Made by a program: the position numbers and the translations under genes
Notes under the pieces: generated by a model
The model's database searches: none
What the model saw: the letters and a program-made list of their open reading frames with translations, nothing else
What the model was told of the DNA's origin: nothing
Part shown: piece by piece, positions 29,717-38,397 of the stretch
Position numbering within the stretch: the stretch's first letter is position 1
How the letters are laid out: every line of letters begins with the position of its first letter
Origin: UBA1181 sp045601045
GTDB taxonomy: Bacteria; Bacteroidota; Bacteroidia; Bacteroidales; Paludibacteraceae
DNA: 42,836 nt
Assembly (NCBI GenBank): GCA_045601045.1
Contig: JAZRZA010000008.1
Location: 1 to 42,836 of the forward strand
Direction: 5' to 3'

Positions 29717-32700
29717 ATGAGAACACTTTACAAATCAGCAATCGTATCCGCCATCGGCGCGTTGATTTCTGTATCGTCTTTTGCCCAAACGCTTCCCGGC
29801 ACTCAAACGACCATCAACGTGAACGGCAAGAATCGTACAATCGACGTTTATGCGCCAAACGGCATGGGAGAAAACAGACCAATGGTGATCTCCGCCCACG
29901 GTATGGGCCAAGACATCGCTTACCAAAAACAGCAATCCCGTTGGGATCAGGTGGCCGATACCGCCAAATTCCTTGTTGTCTATCCGCAATCTGACGGTAG
30001 CACATGGAACCTTGACGGAAACGGAGCCGATATCGCCTTCATCAAGGCCATCATCAAAGAGATGAGCAACAAATACAAGATTGATTTGGACCGTGTCTAT
30101 ATGTCCGGATTCTCCATGGGTGGCATGCTCACCTATGCGGTGGCCAACAACATGGCGGACCAAATCGCCGCATGCGCGCCCGTATCCGGCTACCCTATCG
30201 GAGACAAGACGGCCAAACCATCTCGTCCAATTCCAATCATCCACACCAATGGAGACAAAGACGATGTGGTACACTACGAACCATGGAATGGTACTTTCAA
30301 CGGCATGTACCAGCAACAACAAGGTGCTTACGCGCAAGCGGAGGCTTGGGCTAAAGCCAATGGCTGCGACGCGACACCAGTCGAGTCTGTTGTGGATGGC
30401 GCAGCTACTCGTTACCTGTGGAAGAACGGTAAATGTGGCGTGGAGGTCTGCTTGAACAAGGTCTATGGCAAGGGACACTGGCCATCCAACGACAAGTACC
30501 ACTCTGTACGTGAAATATGGAAATTCATCAGCCGTTTCTCTTTGAAATGCGGAGAGGTTGGCGCAAACGCAGCTACCCCAGTTGAACCAGAGGAGGCGGG
30601 ACCATACAATGGATCTCCTGCCACTATCCCTGGTACCATTGAAGCGGAGGAGTACGATCTTGGCGGACAAGGCGTCTCTTACAACGATAAGGACACCGAG
30701 AACCGAGGAGAAGCTTTCCGTAAAGACGGTGTGGATATCTACAAAGGCGCGACTGGATATGTCATCGGTTACAACGAGAGCGGAGAGTGGTTGAACTATA
30801 CAGTGGATGTAAAGGAGACCTCTAAATATACCGTCTCCATTTCCGCCGCTACCGACAACGCCAACGCCTCATTCCAACTCTTGATCGACGGCAAGGCAAT
30901 CACAGGTGAAATCGCAGCCCCTAACACCGGCAGTTTCACTAAATTCTCAACAGTCATGTCACGCACCAGCGAAATATCCGCAGGCCAGCACACTTTGCAA
31001 TTGAAGATTGTAAACAGTTGGGTGGATATCGACAACATTAAGTTTGAGAAGTACGAGTCTAACGGCAACGATCCTTACGACGACAACGGCTGTGTAGTCG
31101 GCAAGCGCGACAATGTGGAATTAGCATCCATCTTCTCTTCCATCAAACTCAGCAATATCAATCCGAAGGTGAAGCCAACTACCTACCACAACCCTATTAT
31201 GACGCAACGCTACGGAGCCGATCCATGCGCGATGGTTTATGGGGATTCCGTATATATCTACATGACACACGACATCTATGAATACAGCAATGGAAGCATC
31301 AAGGATAACGGATATGGTACCATCACAGAAATCGTATGTCTCGCATCAGCAGACCTTGTCAACTGGACAGACCACGGACCGATGAAGGTAGCCGGTACAG
31401 GTGGAATCTCCAAGGCTGTTAACTCTTGGGCACCTACCGCTTGCCATGCTAAAATAAACGGCAAAGATCGCTTCTTCCTCTATTTCGCCAACAATGGCAA
31501 CGGTATCTATGTAGTCGCTGCAGACACCCCTTATGGACCTTGGGAGGATGTAAAGAACGGACAAGGTTTGATTACCCGTTCCACACCGAACTGCGGTAAC
31601 GTAACTTGGTTGTTCGACCCTGCTGTCCTCGTGGACGACGACGGTACGGGTTACCTCTACTTCGGTGGTGGCGTGCCTGATGGCAAACAAGCAGATCCAG
31701 GAACGGCCCGCATCGCGAAACTCGGTAAGGATTTCATCAGCATCGAAGGAACACCAACCACACTGAATCCTCCTTATTTGTTCGAGGATGCAGGTATCAA
31801 CAAAATCGGCAAGAACTACGTTTACTCGTATTGCACGAACTGGAATACAGGAGGTAACAACATCGGTATTAGCAACGCAGTGATCTCTACCATGATCTCT
31901 TCAAGTCCAATGACTGGATTCAAGTATGACAGAAAGGTATTTGACAATCCATCCAAATGGTTGGGTGACAATGGCAACAACCACCACGGATTCTTCAAAA
32001 TCAAGAACAAATGGTACATTTGTTATCATAGTCAATGGATCCAAAACCAAATCGGAGTGAAGGGCGGCTACCGTTGCTCACACGTCGATTACGCGGATGT
32101 GGACGAAAATGCAGGTAGAATCAACGGTGTGACAGCCGGCACCACCAAGGGTGTCGATCAAGTAACCCCAGTGGATGCTACCAAGACCATCCAAGCAGAA
32201 TGTTTCGCATGGCAAAACGGCATTGAGGTCAACTACGTCGGCAAATCAACCAGTATGGCTGTCAGCGGCAAGGACGGAGCATGGATCGGTGTCTGCGGTG
32301 TGAAAGCTGAGGGTGTCAACAAATTCAAGGCTCGTGTCTCCGCTCCATGTGGCGGCGCCATCCGAATCTCAACCGGTTCGGCCGATGGTCCAGTCCTCGG
32401 ATACTTGAATATCGAGTCCAATAACACATTCGACGAGTTTGAGTGTAAGTTGACCTCCGATATTCCAACCTCAACTGATTTGTTCTTCACATTCAGCGGC
32501 GATTTGAAGTTCGACTCTTGGAGCATGTTCTACCAAGATCTATCCGACAACGACGATACCGAAGCCATCGCCTCAACCATGAACGTCGAGCCAAATCCTG
32601 CCAAGGATGTGGTAACCATCAACGGCTTGACAGAGGGCGACTTCATCACCATCAGTTCTATGAACGGTGTGGTGGTTAAGGCTTTGACCGCAGAGGCACC

Positions 32701-32788
32701 ATCCGTACAAGTAACTGTTTCGGATCTCGCATCTGGCATCTACGTTGTTTCCAACGGATCAAAGATCGTTAAGTTGATCAAGGAATAA
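29717..32788 (+). CDS. CE1 esterase - CBM6 - GH43 - T9SS multidomain enzyme, 1023 aa
   Basis: Signal peptide (1-23). CE1/LpqC-like esterase, about 30-275, with GFSMGGM (Ser 133), HTNGDKDDVVHY and KGHWPS. CBM6, about 300-445 (IEAEEYDLGGQGVSY...GEWLNYTVDV). GH43, about 470-800 (NPIMTQRYGADPCAM ... APTACHAKINGKDRFFLYF ... YLYFGGGVPDG). A second CBM6-like unit lies at about 810-940. The last 75 residues (NVEPNPAKDVVTING ... SGIYVVSNGSKIVKL) are a T9SS type A sorting domain. Probably a secreted arabinoxylan enzyme removing feruloyl/acetyl and arabinosyl or xylosyl groups; exact activities are inferred. Confidence 0.85.
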   Translation: MRTLYKSAIVSAIGALISVSSFAQTLPGTQTTINVNGKNRTIDVYAPNGMGENRPMVISAHGMGQDIAYQKQQSRWDQVADTAKFLVVYPQSDGSTWNLDGNGADIAFIKAIIKEMSNKYKIDLDRVYMSGFSMGGMLTYAVANNMADQIAACAPVSGYPIGDKTAKPSRPIPIIHTNGDKDDVVHYEPWNGTFNGMYQQQQGAYAQAEAWAKANGCDATPVESVVDGAATRYLWKNGKCGVEVCLNKVYGKGHWPSNDKYHSVREIWKFISRFSLKCGEVGANAATPVEPEEAGPYNGSPATIPGTIEAEEYDLGGQGVSYNDKDTENRGEAFRKDGVDIYKGATGYVIGYNESGEWLNYTVDVKETSKYTVSISAATDNANASFQLLIDGKAITGEIAAPNTGSFTKFSTVMSRTSEISAGQHTLQLKIVNSWVDIDNIKFEKYESNGNDPYDDNGCVVGKRDNVELASIFSSIKLSNINPKVKPTTYHNPIMTQRYGADPCAMVYGDSVYIYMTHDIYEYSNGSIKDNGYGTITEIVCLASADLVNWTDHGPMKVAGTGGISKAVNSWAPTACHAKINGKDRFFLYFANNGNGIYVVAADTPYGPWEDVKNGQGLITRSTPNCGNVTWLFDPAVLVDDDGTGYLYFGGGVPDGKQADPGTARIAKLGKDFISIEGTPTTLNPPYLFEDAGINKIGKNYVYSYCTNWNTGGNNIGISNAVISTMISSSPMTGFKYDRKVFDNPSKWLGDNGNNHHGFFKIKNKWYICYHSQWIQNQIGVKGGYRCSHVDYADVDENAGRINGVTAGTTKGVDQVTPVDATKTIQAECFAWQNGIEVNYVGKSTSMAVSGKDGAWIGVCGVKAEGVNKFKARVSAPCGGAIRISTGSADGPVLGYLNIESNNTFDEFECKLTSDIPTSTDLFFTFSGDLKFDSWSMFYQDLSDNDDTEAIASTMNVEPNPAKDVVTINGLTEGDFITISSMNGVVVKALTAEAPSVQVTVSDLASGIYVVSNGSKIVKLIKE

Positions 32789-32826
32789 GCAATAGCACAA
32801 TCAATAAGGGTAAGTAAACCTATTGG

Positions 32827-32850
32827 AGGGAGCCTTGGGAAAGGCTCCCT
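32827..32850 (+). terminator. Terminator after the CE1-GH43 gene
   Basis: AGGGAGCCTT pairs with AAGGCTCCCT around GGGA, followed by TTGTTATTTC. Confidence 0.8.
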
Positions 32851-33037
32851 TTGTTATTTCTCCCAATCACAACAAATGATTAGCGACTCTCCGTCTTATA
32901 GTTATTATTGGGGATTTTCCAAAACATCCATTTCCACGATTTTTGCATCGTTAAAAATCTTGCAAATGGAAACATAGTAGCCAAGCAGATTATACTTGTA
33001 GAATTGACAAAACAAACGTAACTTTACCCCTACAGTC

Positions 33038-33751
33038 ATGAACATAATATTAGACAATAAGATGGCGCTATTCCAAGAGAATCAAAAGTTAGCAGATATA
33101 TTGAACATCAACCCTCAGTTGATCCTGATGCTTCCACGCTTTGAGATCGGGTTGGGCTTTGGAGAGAAAAAAGTGAAAGAGGTTTGCGAGGAGAAGCAGA
33201 TATCCGACAAATTATTCATCATGCTCTGCAATGTCTATACATTCGATTATTATCTACCAAGCGAAGAGGAGATTCGGGACATTGACAGCGAGGCCTTGAT
33301 GAACTACCTCAGAGCCTCGCATGATTACTATCTCCACCAAAGGCTTACCCACATCGGCAAGCACTTGGAGAGAATCGCGGAGCAAGCTGGATCAATCAAA
33401 CCGATACTTCTCAAGTTTTATACAGACTACAAAAGCGAAGTGAAGCGACACTTCACCTCCGAAGAGAAGAGTATCTTCCCCTATATTCAATCGTTGATGG
33501 GCAAAGGCGGCGCCGCTCCCAGCTGCCTTGGCAGCATAGAGAAGAGTCACGTGAACATCAACAACAAATTGAGCGAACTGACCAATATCATCATCAAATA
33601 TTTATCGCCTGAAATTCTTCCCAACGAGCGCATCAGCGTATGGTTCGACATCGCGCAACTCTCCAAGGATTTGGCCAAACACTCCATCATCGAGGAGAAG
33701 ATATTGATCCCCTATTTGAGACTTTTAGAGAAAGAGCAGAGCCATGAATAA
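33038..33751 (+). CDS. Hemerythrin-domain (RIC/ScdA-like) protein, 237 aa
   Basis: The N-terminal 60 residues (ENQKLADILNINPQLILMLPRFEIGLGFG) look like the ScdA_N/DUF1858-type domain. From about 90, a four-helix hemerythrin pattern follows: DYYLHQRLTHIGKHLERI, KRHFTSEEKSIFPYI, EKSHVNINNKL and KHSIIEEKILIPYL, with His/Glu residues placed as di-iron ligands. Relatives repair iron centres under nitric-oxide or oxygen stress. It overlaps the regulator gene by 8 bases, so the two are coupled. Confidence 0.8.
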   Translation: MNIILDNKMALFQENQKLADILNINPQLILMLPRFEIGLGFGEKKVKEVCEEKQISDKLFIMLCNVYTFDYYLPSEEEIRDIDSEALMNYLRASHDYYLHQRLTHIGKHLERIAEQAGSIKPILLKFYTDYKSEVKRHFTSEEKSIFPYIQSLMGKGGAAPSCLGSIEKSHVNINNKLSELTNIIIKYLSPEILPNERISVWFDIAQLSKDLAKHSIIEEKILIPYLRLLEKEQSHE

Positions 33752-34322
33752 ATGCAACATCGTACTGATTGAACCCTCCCACATCATCGCAGAGGGAATA
33801 CGACGCATCTTGGAGAACGCGATAGATCTCTCCATAATACATGTCTCCGATAAAGCGACAGGCATAGAAGTGTATATCCACAAAGCGGACGTAATCATCC
33901 TGAATCCACGCGTGGCAGCGGAAGGCGAGATGGCTGCTCTTCTTCACAACATCCGCAAGATAAACAACCATGTCAATATCATCGCGCTTCACACCCATTA
34001 CGAATCACAACAGGTGTTGAAACAATTTGACCATATCATCGAATTAGAAAACAATACGCCTACCATCTTGGGGAAAATCAGGAGCGCGCAAACCTCTCAC
34101 ACCGAAAACAAACAGGAGAGCGACGACCTATCCTCCCGCGAAAAAGAGGTTTTGGTGGCTGTAGCAAAAGGATTGACCAACAAAGAGATCGCAGATTCAC
34201 TCAACATCTCCATCCACACCGTCATCGCCCACCGGAAAAACATAACCAGCAAGATTGGTATTAAATCCATTCCGGGTTTAACCCTCTTCGCGATGACCAA
34301 TGGTCTTTTGGAGAGCATATAA
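33744..34322 (+). CDS. LuxR-type regulator with degenerate receiver, 192 aa
   Basis: N-terminal receiver-like fold (CNIVLIEPSHIIAEGIRRIL...), in which the phospho-acceptor position reads ADVIILNPR, with Asn 54 where Asp is expected. C-terminal LuxR helix-turn-helix LSSREKEVLVAVAKGLTNKEIADSLNISIHTVIAHRKNI (about 130-168) is intact. Coupled translation with the hemerythrin protein suggests that the signal comes from the di-iron centre rather than from a kinase. Regulates unknown stress genes. Confidence 0.82.
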   Translation: MNKCNIVLIEPSHIIAEGIRRILENAIDLSIIHVSDKATGIEVYIHKADVIILNPRVAAEGEMAALLHNIRKINNHVNIIALHTHYESQQVLKQFDHIIELENNTPTILGKIRSAQTSHTENKQESDDLSSREKEVLVAVAKGLTNKEIADSLNISIHTVIAHRKNITSKIGIKSIPGLTLFAMTNGLLESI

Positions 34323-34474
34323 TGTCCTTGTATATAAAAAGTGGGGATTCTCGTTGAGAAAATATGGATATTCACCGAAACACTATTGCAGAATCAAACG
34401 GAATGATTATTTTTGTAAAACTAAATGACACACATAAAAGCAACATAGAACTAAATCCTAACGAAGAAAAAATC

Positions 34475-34517
34475 AAATGACTGGTCGTCGAACTTAACAT
34501 CCGAAGGCCAGTCATTT
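34475..34517 (+). terminator. Terminator between LuxR and GH43 genes
   Basis: AAATGACTGG (34475-34484) pairs with CCAGTCATTT (34508-34517), then TTTTATTAAC. Possibly serves both convergent genes. Confidence 0.65.
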
Positions 34518-34566
34518 TTTATTAACTGAATATTTCAATCAGGTTGAATGATTGCTACTTATTGTC

Positions 34567-36705
34567 CTACTTTGAGATGTAAAAGAGGACTCTACCCTCC
34601 ACTATCTGGCAAGGCAACGGATTCTCCCCTACCTGAATATCCATCACCGCACGGAAGAGGCATCTACCATCCATGCCATATACCGCAACAGGAGCCGCTG
34701 AGATCGCCTCGCTGGCGTAGATAGACCATACGCCATCCCGCACATGCAAAAGACATCTATCGGATTCAGCATCATCCACTGAGGTAGGATCCTTAGGCAA
34801 CGGATTCGACGCTTGGGTAAAAATCCAATGCTGCGCCTCTCGACCTCCATACTCCCACTCGGCGATATTGCTACCATTGGTGGTGCCAAAATCATAATCC
34901 TCCAAGCAACCCTTCTGGTTAGAGACATTTGTCAGGATTCTAAACGTGCCATCTTTGTTCGGCAAGATCGCAAATTTTTGGTCGCCCATCTCCGTAGCGG
35001 AATGAGTCTCGACATTCGTTCCATTGGCGCCACTACCTTGCGCCACGGTCACATACTGCGCAAAATCGGAACATGCGCTGGATATAGCGTATAGGCCATC
35101 CTCGCCCTGCTCCACCTTAAAACGCTGCGTGTCGAATCCATTAAATTCCCACTGATGGAGGTTGGTGCCATCCTCATTGACACCATTAGGGATATCCACG
35201 AAGAGTCCACTATGGGCATTGCGGATAAAGTAGGTCGCACCATTCTCGATCTTCGCCATATCGTCACGGTAATGGATACGGCTACCCCACAGGCAATTGT
35301 TGGCATTCTCTCCCGTCACGGAGAAGGTCATGGATTGTCTGCCATTGTTCATATCGGTCTGCGTCAAAAAGAAACCCGAATAGTTCTTGCCATTCAGACG
35401 CATCTTGACACGCTTATTGTCTTGGCTCTCCCAAGTACCACTTACCGCACCCGAAATCGTACCATCCGCCTTCAAAGTAATCACGGAGGAGTTGGTCACA
35501 GATGCGGTGACAGCCGTACCATGATCCACAAATTTGTAATCTCCCACGATGTCATTGACATCATTGTAATCACAGAGGATCTCGCCGCCATAGCGGAACG
35601 GAGCCACTACTGGCCACCCCTCTTCGTTCATAAACATCTGGTGGACTCTGACATTATGCATTTCGCCTTTGCCTGGGAAACGTGAGTGGAAGATCAAGAA
35701 ATACCGCTTGGAGTTTGGATCGTAATAGGCTGAATTGTGGCCGGGAGAGATATTTCCCTGCGCTGTTCCAGAGACTTCGCCGTTAACTTGTCCGAAGGTG
35801 TAATTACCCATGATTTTCACGCCGAAAGCAGAGATTTTACCATCCTGCGCCTCCAAGAACTTACCCGACGTACCCACACAGTTGATCATATCGTTGCCCT
35901 GCGCGTCGTAGTAAGGGCCATCTGGTTGGGTGGCGCGACAGACTCGCATATTGTAACCTCCGTCCGCGGTAAGGCCGCCAAAGGAGAGGAAGAGGTAGTA
36001 ATACTTCGTGTCTGGACTGTACAGAATGTATGGCGCCTCGATGCGACAGTGGTTGCTGCCCAAGAGTTTTTTGCCGTAATAGGATTGTCCTGCCATTGGC
36101 TTACCCGTCTTCGGATCCATCTGAAGGATAAAGATACCGCCCGAATAGGAGCCATAGACCATCCATAGTTTTCCAGTCGCATCGTAGAAAATATTGGGAT
36201 CGACGGCGTTGGGATGGATGTTGGAGTTGTAGGAGAAGGTGCTGCCATCCGAAGGATTGGTAAGCGTCATTCTTCCCGAAGTGGATTTCAGCAGGATACC
36301 CAAATTCTGATATGGGCCCTCTGGCTTATCCGCCCTGGCGTAGCCAATGCAGGATTGAGGAGAATCGCCCTTGCAGGCGCAATAGTACATGTAATATTTT
36401 CCATCAGGCAATTTAATCCAATCGCCCGCCCAGAAAGTCTCGGTTTGTGCCCACGAGAGGACCTCCCCCAACTCTGTTTTTATATTTGAGAAAAAATGTT
36501 GGTCGTTCACCGTCGTGGAGAGTTGCGTCCAACGCATAAAGTCCTGCGTCTTCGCACCCGCCATGTGGGACCCTACAACATAGTAGGTGTCGTCCACACG
36601 CATGACGGAAGGGTCGTGCACAGAGACATCGGTATAATTAGTGGCTTGGACGGCCATTGCCATCGAGCAGAACGATAATAGAGATAATAAAGTATGTTTG
36701 TTCAT
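34567..36705 (-). CDS. GH43 arabinanase with C2 and ricin-type lectin domains, 712 aa
   Basis: Signal peptide (1-21), GH43 propeller (about 25-380): HDPSVMRVDDTYYVVGSH with the base Asp, NAVDPNIFYDATGKLWMVYGS and CRIEAPYILYS with the acid Glu. A domain at about 385-480 (YKFVDHGTAV...TISGAVSGTWE) matches the C-terminal domain of endo-1,5-arabinanases. A ricin-type beta-trefoil lectin (about 490-640, GATYFIRNAHSGLFVDIPNG) follows, and then a short T9SS-like tail. Likely hydrolyses alpha-1,5-arabinan outside the cell. A TATCTTTG box precedes it. Confidence 0.85.
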   Translation of the reverse strand: MNKHTLLSLLSFCSMAMAVQATNYTDVSVHDPSVMRVDDTYYVVGSHMAGAKTQDFMRWTQLSTTVNDQHFFSNIKTELGEVLSWAQTETFWAGDWIKLPDGKYYMYYCACKGDSPQSCIGYARADKPEGPYQNLGILLKSTSGRMTLTNPSDGSTFSYNSNIHPNAVDPNIFYDATGKLWMVYGSYSGGIFILQMDPKTGKPMAGQSYYGKKLLGSNHCRIEAPYILYSPDTKYYYLFLSFGGLTADGGYNMRVCRATQPDGPYYDAQGNDMINCVGTSGKFLEAQDGKISAFGVKIMGNYTFGQVNGEVSGTAQGNISPGHNSAYYDPNSKRYFLIFHSRFPGKGEMHNVRVHQMFMNEEGWPVVAPFRYGGEILCDYNDVNDIVGDYKFVDHGTAVTASVTNSSVITLKADGTISGAVSGTWESQDNKRVKMRLNGKNYSGFFLTQTDMNNGRQSMTFSVTGENANNCLWGSRIHYRDDMAKIENGATYFIRNAHSGLFVDIPNGVNEDGTNLHQWEFNGFDTQRFKVEQGEDGLYAISSACSDFAQYVTVAQGSGANGTNVETHSATEMGDQKFAILPNKDGTFRILTNVSNQKGCLEDYDFGTTNGSNIAEWEYGGREAQHWIFTQASNPLPKDPTSVDDAESDRCLLHVRDGVWSIYASEAISAAPVAVYGMDGRCLFRAVMDIQVGENPLPCQIVEGRVLFYISK

Positions 36706-36749
36706 GGTATTAGATTTACGCAGACAAAGATTTGTCCTTTGTCACAATA

Positions 36750-36757
36750 CAAAGATA
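36750..36757 (-). promoter_or_regulatory. -7 promoter box TATCTTTG of the GH43 gene
   Basis: Minus-strand TAnnTTTG match 45 bases before the start. The rest of the 316-base gap (36706-37021) to the divergent regulator shows nothing else definite. Confidence 0.5.
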
Positions 36758-37021
36758 GATGAACCCAAGAGACATGAGATGTAGTTTTGTTTCAATCAAC
36801 AGTAAAAATAGAGCAAGAGAAAGAATCTACAAGATTGTTCATTCGCCCAATTGTCATTTTTCATGTTTTTTTAGTTTAACAATCTCTTACATAAAAAGAG
36901 TGAGAGGAGTCTTAAAAATTAAGGTCTGCAGCTCTTCCGAAACATAAAATTTGTTAAATTCGCATTGCCTTAAGGCAAAGCAGTAAAAGCATATCGGGAG
37001 AGTCTAATACTAGGAAATATA

Positions 37022-38176
37022 ATGTTTGAATTATTTCATATATCTTTTTACGCCCTATTGGTTGCCACACTGGTTTTGGCAATGGTGTTCCTTATCATAC
37101 CCATCCCTAAGAGGGAGGAGATCCACAACTATGCGGTATCGCTGAAGGTGCTATCGTGCGCCTACATAATTTTGGCGATCTATTGCTTTTTCAAACCTAA
37201 TTACGCGACGCAATTGATCAGTGTACCATTCTTGGTGATCTCAATGATTCAAGCGCACTGCCTTGTTCTTTCCCACATCAACATGGTTTCGCCGCAAAGC
37301 GTCACAAAGAAATTCGTAACACGCATGGTAAGCCCGCTCTTTATACTATGCGTCATCTATTTGATTATCAGAATATTTGAGCCTCATTTTAAAATCACAA
37401 GTTTGGAACAACTTTGGTTCCACCTTTCTGACAATGGCCATTACGAATCCTGCTGGTGGAAAGAGGGAGGAATCGTTTGGGAGGTATTCTTCCGTCTTGG
37501 ATGGCTCATCTACTATTTATGCCTCTCCCTATTCTACACAGTATACTACTTCAAAAAGGAGAAGATTTGCAGAAAGAATTTGAAAGAGTATACGGCCGAC
37601 TTTCCCCTCATCAATCTAACCATCATCCGGGTTAGTTTCATCTTGGTATTAATGGTGGATTTCACTTCGATGCTGATTCCACTTTTCGTAGACTCAACGG
37701 TACTCGCCGTACTCAACTTCCTCATGCTAATATTCTACTGCATCATTGGCATTCTCTATTTACAATATCCTAAGATATTTCTCAACATCTACCAGAGTGC
37801 CCCTGAAACTACCATCATCACTGAATTGGAGGACAAGGGCGCTTTCGAGACTTGGAGTACCTGGAAAGAGAAGATCATCGCTTCTGGCATTTACATGACA
37901 AGCGGCATCACCATCCAGCAGATCTGCACGGAACTCTGCACCAACCGCTCCACCCTCTCCTCGCTTATCAACAAAGAGGAAGGCTGTAACTTTAACGCCT
38001 TCATCAACCGCTTACGCATCGAAAAAGCAAAAACATTAATGAAGGAAAGCAACCTTTCACTCTTAGATATATGCTTGATGGTGGGTTATAGCGACCAAGG
38101 CAATTTCAGTAGGCATTTCAAGGAGGTGACGGGAGTATCTCCTAGCGAGTGGAAGAGGAGTCAAAACAACAATTAA
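37022..38176 (+). CDS. Membrane AraC-family regulator, 384 aa
   Basis: Six to seven membrane helices occupy about residues 1-250 (first LFHISFYALLVATLVLAMVFLI). The cytoplasmic C-terminus has two AraC helix-turn-helix units: TIQQICTELCTNRSTLSSLI (about 302-321) and SLLDICLMVGYSDQGNFSRHFKEVTGVSPSEW (about 345-376). Membrane AraC proteins of this type occur in Prevotella next to glycan-use genes. It is divergent from the GH43 gene and may regulate it; signal unknown. Confidence 0.8.
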   Translation: MFELFHISFYALLVATLVLAMVFLIIPIPKREEIHNYAVSLKVLSCAYIILAIYCFFKPNYATQLISVPFLVISMIQAHCLVLSHINMVSPQSVTKKFVTRMVSPLFILCVIYLIIRIFEPHFKITSLEQLWFHLSDNGHYESCWWKEGGIVWEVFFRLGWLIYYLCLSLFYTVYYFKKEKICRKNLKEYTADFPLINLTIIRVSFILVLMVDFTSMLIPLFVDSTVLAVLNFLMLIFYCIIGILYLQYPKIFLNIYQSAPETTIITELEDKGAFETWSTWKEKIIASGIYMTSGITIQQICTELCTNRSTLSSLINKEEGCNFNAFINRLRIEKAKTLMKESNLSLLDICLMVGYSDQGNFSRHFKEVTGVSPSEWKRSQNNN

Positions 38177-38196
38177 CGAGAGATGATTTAAATAGA

Positions 38197-38228
38197 AGAA
38201 GCGAGTTCCTTTGTAGGGGCTCGCTTCT
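38197..38228 (+). terminator. Terminator after the AraC-type gene
   Basis: AGAAGCGAG (38197-38205) pairs with CTCGCTTCT (38220-38228), followed by TTTTTTA. Confidence 0.8.
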
Positions 38229-38348
38229 TTTTTATCCGTTATTGAGTAACAGGCCCAGTTTCCAAAAGGACTTCCGAAACTGGATTGAAAACAGAACTAT
38301 TATTCATGTTTTTCACAACTGACGAGAACTGATCGTCAGCGAGATGCT

Positions 38349-38381
38349 TTCTCCCCAAGCAAGGGGAGAAAATCCCCTTGC
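38349..38381 (-). terminator. Alternative hairpins after the surface-protein gene
   Basis: TTCTCCCC (38349-38356) can pair with GGGGAGAA (38363-38370), or GCAAGGGGA (38359-38367) with TCCCCTTGC (38373-38381). They compete for the same bases. Located 17 bases past the minus-strand gene's stop. Confidence 0.45.
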
Positions 38382-38397
38382 TAAGAGAGAAGTAGCA

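Noticed and set aside
29735..30670. 311-aa minus-strand frame opposite the CE1 domain
   Set aside because: Shadow of a clearly coding, motif-bearing gene on the + strand.
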